Source: Synchiropus splendidus (Eukaryota > Chordata > Actinopteri > Syngnathiformes > Callionymidae). From it: DNA of 64,000 nt. The position numbers were made by a program, and so were the translations under genes. The stretch lies in NCBI RefSeq assembly GCF_027744825.2, contig NC_071335.1, forward strand, positions 14,025,501-14,089,500. Reading direction: 5' to 3'. Shown piece after piece: positions 36,171 through 55,500 of the stretch. Under the pieces are notes generated by a model. That model worked only from the letters and a program-made list of their open reading frames with translations, searched no databases and was not told the DNA's origin. Each line of letters opens with the position of its first letter. Position 1 is the stretch's first letter.

Positions 36171-38037
36171 CACCTTCACCTTCACCTTCTTCTACCGCTT
36201 ATCCGGGGTCGGGTTGCGGAGGCAGCATTCGGAGCAGGGAAGCCCAAACTTCCCGGTCCGCACAAACCTCCTCCAGCTCCTCCCGGGGGATCCCGAGGCA
36301 TTCCCAGGCCAGACCGGAGACATAATCTCTCCAGCGAGTCCTGGGTCTTCCCCGGGGTCTCCTCCCGGTAGGACATGCCCGGAACACCTCCCCAGGGAGG
36401 CGTCCAGGGGAGCATCCGGATCAGATGCCCGAGCCACCTCAACTGGTTCCTCTGGATGTGGAGGAGCAGCGGCTCCACCCCAAGCTCCTCCCGGATGACC
36501 GAACTCCTCACCCTATCTCTAAGGGTGCGCCCAGCCACCCTGCGGAGGAAACTAATCTCAGCCGCTTGTATCCGCGATCTCATCCTTTCGGTCATTACCC
36601 AAAGCTCATGACCATAGGTGAGGGTGGGAACGTAGATCGATCGGTAAATTGAGAGCTTCGTCTTGTGAGTCAGCTCCCTCTTCATCATGATGGTCCGATA
36701 CAGCGACCGCATCACTGCTGCCGCTGCACCAACCCGTCTATCAATCTCACGCTCCCCTTTTCCCTCACTCGAGAACAAGACCCCGAGATACTTAAACGCC
36801 ACCACTTGGGGCAAGAACTCTCCACCGACCTGGAGAGAGCAAACCACCTTATTCCGGTCGAGAACCATGGCCTCAGACTTGGAGGTGCTGATCCTTATCC
36901 TGGCCGCTTCACACTCGGCTGCGAACCGCCCCATTGCATGCTGAAGGTCCCGGTCCGATGAGGCCAGCGGAACAACATCGTCCGCAAATAGCAGAGATGA
37001 AATTCTGTGGTTCCCGAACCGGATCCCCTCCGACCCCTGGCTACGCCTAGAAATTCTGTCCATAAAAGTGATGAACAGAACCGGTGACAAAGGGCAGCCC
37101 TGGCGGAGACCAACATGCACCGGGAACAGGTCTGATTCACTGCCGGCAATGCGAACCATGCTCCTGCTCTGGTCATACAGGGACCGGACAGCCCCTAGCA
37201 GAGGGCCCCGTACTCCATATTCCCGGAGCACCCCCCACAGGACATCGCGAGGGACACAGTCGAACGCCTTCTCCAAATCCACAAAGCATATGTGGACTGG
37301 TTGGGCGAACTCCCATGAACCCTCGAGCACCCGATGGAGGGTATAGAGCTGGTCCAGTGTTCCACAACCGGGACGAAAACCACACTGTTCCTCCTGGATC
37401 TGAGGTTCGACTATTGGCCGAAGTCTCCTCTCTAGTACCCTGGAATAGACCTTTCCAGGGAGGCTGAGGAGTGTGATCCCCCTGTAGTTGGAACACACCC
37501 TCCGGTCCCCCTTCTTAAACAGGGGGACCACCACCCCGGTCTGCCAATCCAGAGGCACTGTCCTCGACTGCCACGCGATGTTGCAGAGACGTGTCAGCCA
37601 CGACAGCCCTACAACATCCAGGGATTTCAGATACTCAGGACGGATCTCGTCCACCCCCGGGGCCCTACCACCGAGGAGCTTACGAACAACCTCGGTGACT
37701 TCGGCCCGGGTGATGAGAGAGTCGTCTGAGTCCTCAGTCCCTGCTTCCTGAATGGAAGACGTGACGGCGGGATTGAGGAGACCCTCGAAGTATTCTTTCC
37801 ACCGCCCGACAACATCACCAGTCGAGGTCAGCAGTCTCCCCCCCGCGCTGTAAACAGTACTGGTGAGGCACTGCTTCCCCCTTCTGAGGCGATGGACGGT
37901 TTGTCAGAATTTCTTCGAGGCTGACCAATAGTCCTCCTCCATGGCCTCTCCGAACTCCTCCCAGACCCGAGTTTTTGCATCCAAGACTGCACGGCAAGTG
38001 GCACGCTTGGCCTGCCGGTACACGTCTGCTGCCTCTT
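36171..38037 (-). mobile_element. 5'-truncated Rex3/RTE-like non-LTR retrotransposon with intact RT core, two inactivating lesions
   Basis: 1867 bp on the minus strand. Reverse-transcriptase blocks in order: GRAPGVDEI, NYRGITLLSLPGKVYSR, EEQCGFRPGCGTLDQLYTL, HICFVDLEKAFDCVPR, VGLRQGCPLSPVLF, LLFADDVVPLAS with the catalytic FADD, FKYLGVLF, then the downstream block VPTLTYGHELWVMTERMRSR and QLRWLGHLIRM. The endonuclease part is missing. A TGA at 37904-37906 replaces the usual tryptophan of a KKFWQ motif, and a single-base frameshift near 36410-36416 moves the normal C terminus (ACPTGRRPRGRPRTRWRDY) to another frame. The 3' end is a short (GGTGAA)n tail after GGATAAGCGGTAGAAG, the ending typical of this fish family. 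Family assignment rests on memory of these motifs. Confidence 0.88.
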
Positions 38038-38047
38038 TTTGTATTTT
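38038..38047. repeat. target-site duplication, right copy
   Basis: TTTGTATTTT, identical to 36161-36170 and directly next to the truncated 5' end of the LINE. Confidence 0.8.
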
Positions 38048-38378
38048 TTTCATTGAAATTTTCCTGGAAATTAGTTGTAATGTTTAACAGGTATTCATTT
38101 GCTTCATACGAACAAGGAACTGATGTTTCAAATTTGGATTCTGCTGAGTATTCGATTTGAATCAGGTTTACGCCCATGTCTTCCTCATTTAACTGAAATG
38201 TGAGCATCAAGATTTGGCTGTTGCTTCACCAGCTCGCTGACATTTGCTTTTACTAACAACTGTGGGACTCAGTGAACCATGTTGCTTCTGGGATGTCGTC
38301 GCCACCAGCTTAAATACATTCAGTAAGATTGTTCATCAAAATGTATGCGACAGTACCTTCTTAGATAGTTTAACTTCC

Positions 38379-38384
38379 TTTATT
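38379..38384 (-). terminator. apoh copy B poly(A) signal (AATAAA)
   Basis: AATAAA on the minus strand, 77 nt past the stop codon at 38461-38463. Confidence 0.6.
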
Positions 38385-38460
38385 ACTTTCACAGTCACAG
38401 AAAATTCACAACATTTGAATTGAGTCAATCGATAGCAGATCCAGGGTGCATGAAGAGTTT

Positions 38461-41400
38461 TTATACGGCGGTCGACTGACACATCGCAATCTCTGATGGA
38501 AGGGATTTAGGTCTCAGGGTGTACTCCACTTTTCCAGGTTCTGAAAAAGAAAAAGAAAAAAAGTAATATGGAAAAAATAGACCTGGAAAACCTCAGCGTT
38601 CTCAACCGTTTTTAGCACTCACCTTCAAAGCATTGTGGGATGGGCAGAGTCCCATCTTGGCATGTGCTGGCCACAGGATAGCCACACCTGTCTTCTTTGT
38701 TCATGCAGTAGAAGACCACATGTTCCCCATGAAGAACTCTGTTGGGTTTCAAGTCTGCGATCCAGAGCTTCTTAGAGTTGTAGAAAATCCGACCACGTTT
38801 GATGTTGACCTTGCAGGGTGCTGAGGGGGAATGACCGTGATTTCAGTGATCACTATATCAACTTTGAACCAGACCAAACAGAACAGACAACAAGCCAGTT
38901 CCTGCGATAAGCATTTCATTCCTTGATTTATTTTGGAAAAATGACCACTGTTTATTTTGCAGTAAGGAATAAAAGTGCCTTTCTATATGACTGTCAGACT
39001 ATAACTATGTATTTTGTATTGACTTTGATCTCACCCCCTCATTGGTCTGTATATGCGGTGGTCTTGATTCGGTCTTGTCATGGTCTTGACTACAGGAATG
39101 AAATATCCAACACGGCTTGTCAGTCCACCCCAACTGACAAATTTATTTTTAGGTTTGTTTTACCATGACTATTTTCATGCTGCTGTCCCTCAAATCACAA
39201 GCCCTAACTGTGGGGTGCGTACCAATCCCATGAGAGGGAGAATGTCTCGGTCAGCCTGACTAGCCTTTCTTCCCCTTTGTTCAACAATGAAATCATTCCT
39301 CTATTGTTCGCCCTGGTAATGTCCTGCTCTACAGTTACAGAGTCTCGATGTATTCACCTCTGCAGACCGGTGGAGCAGACCAATTTCCTGTGTTTGTGCA
39401 CAACCTTTCAGCCTCCCCATCCAGAACGTAGTTCTCGTTGCAGCCATACTTCACCGTCTCCTTGTAGCTGTGCGTTCTCATCACCGCAAAGGTAATGAAT
39501 CCATTTGGAATGTTTGTTGGGATTGGACAGCTCACCTCTGCAACGTTGATCTGACATCATTCACCGGTACATTTCAATGGTGCGGGAAAATGAAACCGGC
39601 TGACCTCGGCAGACTGGAGGCTCAGGTACAGTTCCATCGGCCCTGCAGGATCCTCTTTCGAAGCTCGGGGCCTTTGGTGGGTTGCATTCGTACGTCCAGC
39701 TTTGCCCATAAATAGTGTGGCTTCCGGTGACTGTCTTGTCATGGGTTATTTTTCCGTCTCTTGGGGGCGCCGGCAGCGGACAGTTCACCGCTTTAGCAGG
39801 CAGAATCATAGCGGTAATTTAGTCTTCGCACATCCTTAACATCCTTCTAACCTTAACATAGTTATTGTTGAGTTTTAAACTGCACTGCTAGTAATGGCTC
39901 GGTTTCATGACACAGTATAGTGGGGTAGATGAGGTGTCATGAAACAGTGTCCTGATTTTCAGATGCCACTAGATGGCACTGTCTCTGAAATCTTTGGACT
40001 TGAACAACTAATTCAATGAAACCTCAAATCACTTCTGACTACCTTTGCAGAGCGGCGGGGTGTGACTCCAAGTTCCATCATGTTGGCAATGACTTTCATT
40101 GGCTCCTTGCATTACATATCTGAAAAGACATTACGGACATTAAATCACGACATTTCCTGTTTCTGTCAGGCTCTTACTGGGAGTCTGCTTTCAAAAAAAA
40201 AAACTCTGCACAGCCTTGGTGGTTCATCCACGCTCACTTATCTGACACCACTGGTGAAACAAACCTTGGTGCAAATAGCACAGTGAAAAAACAAATGAGG
40301 GATAAATGGCATTGAACATCGTGTTTTGCTTTTCTTGCTTCTTACCCGTCATCACAGGTGAAATTGAGAATGCTCTTGAAGGGGGCTTCCGTCCTCCCCA
40401 TTGCTAAGGGCTGCAGGGGTCGAGGGATGGCACACATTTTTGCTGAGGTGAAGATAAAACAATTCACTTCTAGTATCACAAGATATTAAATTAAACATGT
40501 CAAGCATCAAGTAGCACCAACATCCTCGCACCAGAGAGATGAATTGTTTATCAGACTGCCTTTGGACAAGTATAACAATAATCAAAACCTTATTTTTTTG
40601 GAGCTAATACTGACGTGTGCAGAGCAGATCTGATGCTGTCCAGTCTCCTGTGCCGGTGCAAGTGATCCTCCGAGGTGTTGTGGTGGAGGGGAGGTACCCC
40701 TGTTCACATGTGAGGGTCACCTCCTCCCCGACCTCATACACTCGCTTCAGTCTCACCTCATCGATGCCATCTGTGATAGGAGGGCGACCACACACTGGAG
40801 ACAGAGAGAAAAATGTAGACTGTCAAAAAGCCTTCACTTTTTAGTCGTTTGTGATGTGCATAAATGAAAATTACTGGTTTGTTTTGTATTTGTTTCATTC
40901 CTGAGGATTTGGCGTGTTTATTTGGATTCATTTGAAAATGTAGGTTTGGTAGATTCATTCATATACAATCTTTCTTTACCAGAGAACATTTCTTGGGCCT
41001 ATAAACCCAGCAGCACCCTGTTACAACGTGATCCATCCATGATGAAAAAGAGTAAATGAGATTGATGGAAAGAAATTTTCAGGATAGAAGTAGAATAAAT
41101 GTTTGCAGATTCAACTTAAATTTGATCGTTCTTGTGTCAAATATTAAATTGTGTTGAATTATTTTTAGACATTGATTCATATTAGTCTCCATTACATCAT
41201 AGATGTGTTTAAATTTGTCTTTCCATTAATCCAATAAACAGGAGATAGGAGCACCATAATACAGAAATAAAATAAACATGAAAACATTGAAAGATATTTC
41301 CGTACTTAGTTCAGTATAATTTAAGTTTCTGGGACAGTTAAATGACTTTTTTTCAATCACTAGCATTGAAGAAATCCAATATTTCAGAGGATTACAGGGG

Positions 41401-41702
41401 TCAGCATATTTTATGCTGTCGGAATGTGAAGTTATTCCAATAAAACTAGAGTTCTGCAAAAGGACCACAAGTTCACTCCACGAGTGGCCTCAAGCTGGAA
41501 TCCAACAAGTGATCTTTCTGCGCTAACCATTACCTCACATACCTGTTCTGATAGAATTACATTCGCTTTTAAACTCGATGCCAAGACAGCAGCAAAGGAA
41601 AAGGAAAGGAAAGCGGCCCTCTTCTTTACCTTTCTTGGATGTCACGCTCCCGTACAAAGCCACTTGGCTTATGAGCAGCAAAGCCAGTTTCAACGCTGTC
41701 AT
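38461..41702 (-). CDS. apoh: apolipoprotein H (beta-2-glycoprotein I)-like, copy B
   Basis: Tandem paralogue of copy A, upstream in the same orientation. Eight coding exons: 41630-41702, 40615-40794, 40346-40442, 40043-40119, 39605-39790, 39358-39537, 38623-38820, 38461-38540; 1071 nt, 356 residues. Signal peptide MTALKLALLLISQVALYGS, then CCP1 (VCGRPPITDG), CCP2 over two exons (ending WSHTPPLCK), CCP3 (VNCPLPAPP), CCP4 (VSCPIPTNIP ... GNWSAPPVC) and domain V (APCKVNIKRGRIFYNSKKLW). Four exons have exactly the lengths seen in copy A (73, 97, 77, 198 bp), proof of common origin. Domain V keeps six cysteines, but five residues (QSTAV) follow the last one. The mammalian LAFW loop is replaced by a VEYTLRPKS-like segment. 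NWS in CCP4 matches a glycosylation site of human APOH; NFT and NES lie in CCP2. Confidence 0.94.
38821..39357. other. apoh copy B intron 6, no feature seen
   Basis: 537 bp between the CCP4 and domain V exons. No repeat or coding segment recognised. Confidence 0.5.
40795..41629. other. apoh copy B intron 1, no feature seen
   Basis: 835 bp, A+T rich, between the signal-peptide and CCP1 exons. Nothing recognised. Confidence 0.5.
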
Positions 41703-41745
41703 GTTGAAAGTGAAGTCTCCACACTGCCCTCAGTACTGAAGCCAG

Positions 41746-41753
41746 ATAAATAA
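41746..41753 (-). promoter_or_regulatory. possible TATA-like element of apoh copy B
   Basis: TTATTTAT on the minus strand about 45 nt above the start codon, with a CCAAT-type motif (GATTGGATG) some 20 nt farther up at 41773-41781. This would give a very short 5' UTR. Speculative. Confidence 0.25.
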
Positions 41754-42536
41754 TGATCTGCTCGGGGAATCATCCAATCAGGAGTCTGACTGAAACAGTA
41801 TTGATTTGGTGCAAAGATCATAGTTGCTCTATTTACCAAAAGTTCAACATCAGGCTGCAGCTGACAAGTCACAGCAGAATATATGGGCTCATAATATCAT
41901 TGCAGATGGGTGCTCGCGTCCATGTCAACTCCTTGAAGGGTCATGGCGAGATTTGACTGTATCATTAGTCAATGTCTAGCTATGAATATAAGTGTGTAAT
42001 GACATTTTACTGTCAGAAATTGATTATGATCGTGGACTTTTACTCTCAACAAAGCTCTCTGATACCTGCTGAGCTCTGTGGACCTCAAGCTGCTTGTGAC
42101 CTTTCACACGGCTGAACGTGAAACCCTGGTATCATTCACATCCAGATTTTCCTTGTCCAGGATCCGTTGTTTTCATACTGGAGACAAACTAGACATCGCA
42201 TGAGCTGAATTGTTGGATAGAATAAACTATGTTTTATGCACAGCTTCTCTGCTGAAGACCTAAAATGTTCTGACAAGCTGAAATCACAGTTGTCCTCCAG
42301 GCACACTGCCTGTGCAGCAGTGAAGCAAAACATTATTATATCATTTATCATAAACCAGTGTCCACTGTTTCCTGGCTAACAAGATACTTTTAAAATAACC
42401 AGGCCATCTTTCTAAAATACTGTTTAAAAATACTTCTGAATCGACTATCGTTGTTACATTAGAACAAACAAGAAGTGTTCCATCCATCAGAAACAGAATC
42501 AACTAGGAACGTGTTTTGGAATTAACTGCTGACAGA

Positions 42537-42735
42537 AAAAATAAAATAAAATAAAATAAAATAATGAATTCAACAGTCTGACAGCCGAGGGAAAGAAGCT
42601 GTTCCTGTGACGGGAGGTTCTGGTCTGGATGGACCGTAGCCTCCTGCCAGAGGGAAGAGGAACAAACAGTCCATGTCCAGGATGAGAAGGGTCGGCTCTG
42701 ATCCGACCTGCACGTCTCTGGGTCCTTAGATGCGG
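42537..42735 (-). mobile_element. LINE 3' fragment (ORF2 C terminus) with (ATTTT)n tail
   Basis: On the minus strand 42735-42565 translates to GRIRADPSHPGHGLFVPLPS, then GRRLRSIQTRTSRHRNSFFP and SAVRLLN, the C-terminal motif (HP, P-S-GRR-R, RN-SF-P-A-RLLN) of L2/Jockey-type non-LTR reverse transcriptases in fish. It runs straight into an (ATTTT)n tail at 42537-42564, as such elements do. Only the last ~60 codons are left. Confidence 0.72.
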
Positions 42736-43547
42736 ACTTAGATAGTGTTTTACTTTCCCCTGATCAAATCCCGTTCTATTTTTCTCCGTGGGTTATAACC
42801 ATTATTATATTGCAGTCCAACTGAACCTTCCCTGCTCTCGTGCATGTTCCCAATAGTGATACTCGGCCTGGCCACTGGCTGGCGCCTGTGTCCTGGTTTT
42901 CTCACCCGGGACAGGGGCTGGGTCCTTCTCACCCACAGACCAGTGACATCAGACGGAGAACGAGGAAGCGAAGCCAATACACGCGAAAGTAAACAAACCA
43001 CAACAACCAGGAAGTGATTTCAAAATAAATACATTAGCTACTACTAAGTGCCCTTAACTTAAAATTACAAATAAGAAACAATTCAAAATCAAACTTTGCA
43101 TGAGGACAACAAGTTTATGGTAATTAATCATTAGACTGGAGAAAAGAAAAGAACAAAAAAAAAAAAATTTCATTTCAGGAACCCGGACTCATTGTGACAA
43201 TTCTGAATCATTCTGAAACTAAAATTGAAACTATAAAGAAATTCTAGAATAGGATTGCAAGATTCACAAATAAGGCTGCAGATACATTCGCATTTTTGAC
43301 ACAAATTTAACAGGTGACCGATGAACAAAAGTTGTTTCATGACATAATAATAGTAAAATCCCTGTTGAGTTGAGGAGGCCAAGGTTAGTTTCAGTCAGTT
43401 AATCATTGAAAATATTGGTGACAAAAATGATAACTATTAATAGCATTTTAATATAATTGTGTTTCCGAACATAATCACATCATATACTGTGCTGTGGAAT
43501 GCACTTAAATTTTCTTTTCTATTGTGTTCTATTTCCAGACACATATA

Positions 43548-43550
<3 letters not shown>
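42736..43550. other. intergenic region between apoh copy B and prkca
   Basis: A+T rich apart from 42750-43000. The short frame at 42750-43001 has no recognisable homology. No RNA gene seen. Confidence 0.4.

Positions 43551-43582
<32 letters not shown>
43551..43582. repeat. (TC)16 microsatellite
   Basis: 32 bp of pure TC. A second short TC run lies at 43737-43749. Confidence 0.95.
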
Positions 43583-43585
<3 letters not shown>

Positions 43586-43979
43586 CAATATTAGAAATTG
43601 TGACCTGCATTAAGCATTTTTCTTACATGATATTATTGGGACCTTATTCCACAATTGTACTCCACACTTCATGCATATTGTCACATAACTAAAATGTAAA
43701 TAAAGTGTGTTTGAAAAACAAAATCTCTGTTTATTTCTCTCTCTCTCTCGTATTAATATCACGAGCTTTCCAGTGTGTCTATTTTAATTCTAGTCTAGTT
43801 CTTATTAACATGCAAGAAGCAATGGAGGTTTGGAAGGCCATGATGTTTGCTGATGATATTGTGAATGTAGAGAGAAAGTGAGAGTGGAGTTTAATGGTAA
43901 ACAAGAACACAAAGGAAAACGAGATACTGTCCAAAGGCAATTGCTACAAAATGTTGTAATTTGAAAGAGTTCAATTAAA

Positions 43980-50742
<6,763 letters not shown>

Positions 50743-53700
50743 GTAGGAGATCAACATGTGACAGTAACTGTACTGTTGTGTAGTCGCTGTGCTCTAATTT
50801 TCTTTACTATGTATTGTGTTGCACAACAGTTTGACAGGTAATGTCATGACAATGGCAATAAATGCTGTGAAAAAATGCAATCGATGAATGAAAATTTCGT
50901 TTGGTATTATTTAGCTAAAAACACATACATCTCTGGTCAGTGTTTTGAACGTGCTCCTTCATATTTAGAGGAACATTCTTGAACGCTAGTTCAACGACCA
51001 AACAGAAGGTGCCATTCAAATGCTGACATAGTTGAACTGTAGATTCAAGGACATAAAGCTTTATAACCTAAACTAATCTATAACTGATCAGCAGGTGCTC
51101 TCTCTGGACTTTTCTTCCTGTCTCTGTTGTGTAACTTGGAATAAACACTTTGTCATCCAAGCTGTTTGATCTGAATGGTTCACTGCATTCCTCCTGAGGG
51201 AGTGAAATACTTAACATCCTAATAGGCTGAAACATGTGCAGATGTAGATGACCTCTAGTGGGATGTTTTGGAGCAATAAAAGTCAGAAGATTTGTATAGA
51301 CCACTTCCTTTGTGGCCAATGAAAAAGTGGTCTTATCCCTCATCTTTTCGTGCCAAGACGTTGTTTAATAAATAATGATGCCCTTATCCAAGACGACTTG
51401 TTTGAAGCCATTGTGAGTAAAAGACCTACGCGCTTTGTGATACCTGTCAAAGTGATTAATTATTCATCTTAAGCTCCTATAAAATGAAGGTTTGCTGCTC
51501 AAGCTGAGAGGCTGAGCCTTTCAGTACCATCATGAAAATGGCAAAGTGATATACTGTTGAGTGGCATTTCCGTAACAAGATTGACATTTAATTTTCATCC
51601 CCATACTTGTCCCCTTTCTATCAATAGCACAGAGTGTACCACAGACCAAGTGCAGGTTGACTACTGTAAGCTTAGAGGTGATGTATTAATTTGTATTTTT
51701 CGCAATAAATGCATAATGGGACAGCAGTGAAACATAAATTCGCTACAATGAAGTTCCCTTTAAACCCAGTCATGTCTTTTTTTAATGTGATCCCAACTCA
51801 TCTGGGCTCTCATGTATTTCAGAGGAATGTTTGGGATTATTCTATAAAATGATGCAAAGTACTTTCAACCTTTTAACCTTTTGTGCTTCTAGTTCCCCAT
51901 TGTCTGTGGATTAACCAGACCAGAGGTTTTATTTGAGAAGTAGCTTTGCTGCATTATGGATTTAGCAGTGCTCATGGAGAGATAACTTTTGCCATGTGCG
52001 ATGAAAACTGATGTGTAATATCTACCTTAATTGTATTGTAATAAAAAAAGAACTTGAAACACAAGATGGAAGTGAGGACTACATCAACATTGTGTGTATA
52101 AACAAGCTTATCGGCCGTCACTTTCCTAGATTGTATCTGCAGAGTGAACAGTTTGGCAGTCGCACCGGACTCATGTTTCAAGACTTTGGCTTCCTTCAGC
52201 TGCGATGTTGGGTGTCACATCACACCTGATTTGTCATTCCGATTCACTAAGTTGCTTTCATGTAACCCATCTGATTTGAACACAACTGACAACAGATGAC
52301 ATATTTTTCTGTTGGTTGTGAATATTTATATGCTGCTTTAACTAGTCTATAAGTGGTGTCAGAGATGGGTTTGCCCAAGCCTCCAAATTAAATGTGCATG
52401 TTGATCACCATGTTTTTCTCCATGGGTTTTCTCCATTGTTTGCCCTCGAATTTCTTAAAGGCCTGGTAGTACCAAATGGAAAAACCCTAAACAGTGGCAT
52501 TCTGATCAGATTATTATGGTTGCTATCTTTTATGCAGAAAAAACAGTGGAGGTCTTCTCCTAAAAACTGAACATTATATCAAGAACCCCTTACTTTTTGT
52601 CTTGACAACCACGCAACTTTTCACCCACTTCAGTTGGAGTCGTGTGCATCCCCTGTGGTACTGGGCCTCGCAGCAGGCAGGCAGCATTACACTACCAGTT
52701 GTTAACTAGACTGAAAATGACTTCTGGCACCTGAATGTCAGATAGAATGGAATTTACCATGAGACTGAAAATGATGTAATCTTGAATTGCCTTTTATTTC
52801 AATGTTTTCCATAGTGAATGTCAGTAAATATCATTCTGGTACTCTGGTAGAATGTTCTGGCAGCCAAGAGATCACGTCCCTCATTTTTGACCTATAAGAG
52901 GAATGTGTGATGTTTGAGTGAGTCACTCATAATGTCTTTTAAGAAAACTGAAAAACACATAAAGCATCAAATTATTTTAAGATTACCAGTCAAACAAGTG
53001 AACTATTATATCGAAACAAAGACAGTTCCGGCTATTGCTGGTTTCATTTGCTTTAACAAAATGTAGATGTATCTGGTCTGGGTTTTTTATATTCATTTTC
53101 ACATGTGATTAGAATTTCTTGATGTGTGGGAAATACTTAGAAATACGTAGAGGGCGGATTGTTCATTTCCACCCAAGTCCTTTTAGTAATCTAGAATTGA
53201 GAAACAGGAAAAAAAGAAACATCCTTTTGATGGTTGATTAACTGTTTGCAGAGAACAACTTGCATTCATCCTGAGAAGGCCAGGCTGAGAAAATGTGAAT
53301 TCTTTCTCCATGCTGTGCCCACTTCATAGACAAGAGCTTTGTGGGCTTTTTTGCAGTATTGTTTGTGTTGGCCTTTGAATATCCTCGTACGGATCCGCCA
53401 CTATCTCAACCGTGTTTGCCTTTGTTGACATTCTATGGAAAGGCAAACTCCCAAAGTGTCCATGTGGACGGAACATTTCTCTTAAATGCCTACTACCCCT
53501 ACCCCTGAAAGAGCCAGTCTCCCACTTAGCAAACTAATGTTGCGTACAGTTCATTAACAAGAAGTCTGCCAGAAACACAAATGGATGAGCTAAATGCCCA
53601 ATTCAAAGTGACCCCCAAAGAAAAGAAAAGAAACAGTGATGCCCAGTATGAGTCAACTGAACTTGTTTTTTATGTTGAGGCACCAGCTGTTATTTATTAT

Positions 53701-55304
53701 TTATTAAGTGCCAAAATTAACGTTCAGATGTGTTGCATTACTTTTTCCCATCAACCCGTTATTCCTATCAAAAACCATCAAGTGTCCTTTTGATACACTT
53801 TTTCCTGTAACATATATATTTTTTGAACAGATTATGGGGCTTTTGCTGTGTAGTTTTGGACCTGAAATCTTGTCTCTGTGATCAAAACGTTGGTCTGCGT
53901 AATAAAGTCTGAAGACCACCCTCCGGCTTGCGCTGATTTATTTATCACTGTTGTCTTTGTGTGCTGCCTTTGTTTTTATTCCAAGTCCCTTGTCTTCCCT
54001 TGCAAATGGGGTCAAATAAATAAATGCTTTGGTTCATAATGCCGAACGGACAAGGTGAGAGAAGTATTTCTGGGCTGGCAGCTGTCAGACAAGACGTGTG
54101 TTTTTCTTCTTCTTTTTTCTGCAGTTTTGCTTGTAGTTCACCACGCCGCAGATTCACCTCATTGACTATCATGAGGAAATGGATTTGGAATGTATAAGTG
54201 CCATCTAATGTTGGGTTTAAATGGGCCCCATTGACTTGATCCTCTAAGAACTTGTTTTTAAAACTGCATGATGCTGCTCAAAGGTGTAGTCTGAAAAATG
54301 CATCACCACTGTGCGACTTCTACTGAATACAAACGCAGCGGTGATCTTGTGGTAAACCCAGCCTTGCAAGACTTGATAGTTTATAGCGAGTCCCTATGGC
54401 AAATAATATTCTGTTTCCTGTTTGCACCATTCAGCCTGGATGTGCACTGAATTTTTTTCTGAAAACTGTGGCGAAAAATGAATGATACTTCTTCCCTCCA
54501 TTGTGTTTTAGGAAATGTGCCTTTAATTTTTTCTATTTACGTGTGGGATGATGTACAATTGGTCAACTCTGAGCGCCCCCTAATGCCGTGTGAAAAGAAT
54601 CTCCACAGCATTGCACACTGTGAATGGACACTCAGTGCTGCATTGTTGTTGAAGTGTCTGTGTTTATTTATTTATTTTAATACATTGTTTTATCATCACA
54701 ACGATGAAAACGTTGTTTCGGATCTTAAGCAATTGTAGAAGGGGCTGTTCAAAAGTTATTTATTTTCAGTCGCTGATCTGTCCCTCGAGGGGATGCTCTG
54801 ACATGCACTGCCATGGACATGCTATGAATTTGCTCTCTCTGTGGAGATTACGTAACCCAGTTTGTCTCTGGACAAACATGTTATACAAGTTCTGGACTGG
54901 ATGGTGTTTCTAACATGTCACAGTTGACATGACACCTAAACGTGATTATGATTCTTATGTCCTCTGGTAATCCCTGATAAAATGTAAGATTGTCGCTTAA
55001 ATAACTGCTCTGACAGCAATGGAACTATGATTTTATTATTCATTATTTTTATAATTTTTTTAATAAATCGGGATCTGAGATAAAATTGCTTAGTCATGCA
55101 AACACAGACTTTGTTTTGTGTCTGTTCCACAATTATATGACCACACCAAGGCTACGAAACTCACACTGGATATTGATACACTATCTAGGATAGAATACTC
55201 TTTTTTTTTAAATCCGGGATGACATTTAAAAAAACAATGTTTGACAGTCGCACATGATTTGACTGCTTAAAACTAGGTAAAAGTACTTGACGTGTGGAAG
55301 AAAG

Positions 55305-55500
55305 TGTACAGCACAGTGGATAGTGCTTTGGCCTTCGTGTAAACAGGGCGTGTGCTCGGATTCTGACGGAGATTTTTCACAGTGAACATGGTTTGTGAGG
55401 AGTTAGGATGCTTTCTTACTCATTGTTTACATTTCTTATGTGCACTCCAGTTTCTTCCCTTCGGCCTAAGCATACAGAGGTTAAATGAGAACCTATGTGA
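55305..55500 (+). mobile_element. decayed tRNA-headed repeat (SINE-like relic)
   Basis: GCACAGTGGATAGTGCTTTG (from 55313) and CTCCAGTTTCTTCCCTTCGG (from 55446) followed by CATACAGAGGTTAAATGAGA keep the order and spacing of a very common fish repeat (CACGGTGGTTAGCAC ... CTCCGGTTTCCTCCCACAG ... CATGCAGGTTAA). Heavily mutated. Confidence 0.35.

Noticed and set aside
36375..37467. Several 80-127-codon plus-strand frames
   Set aside because: They are antisense to the LINE reverse transcriptase and G+C-rich; not genes.
36182..37654. 490-codon frame as a host gene
   Set aside because: It has RT motifs, a repeat tail and target-site duplications; it belongs to the LINE.
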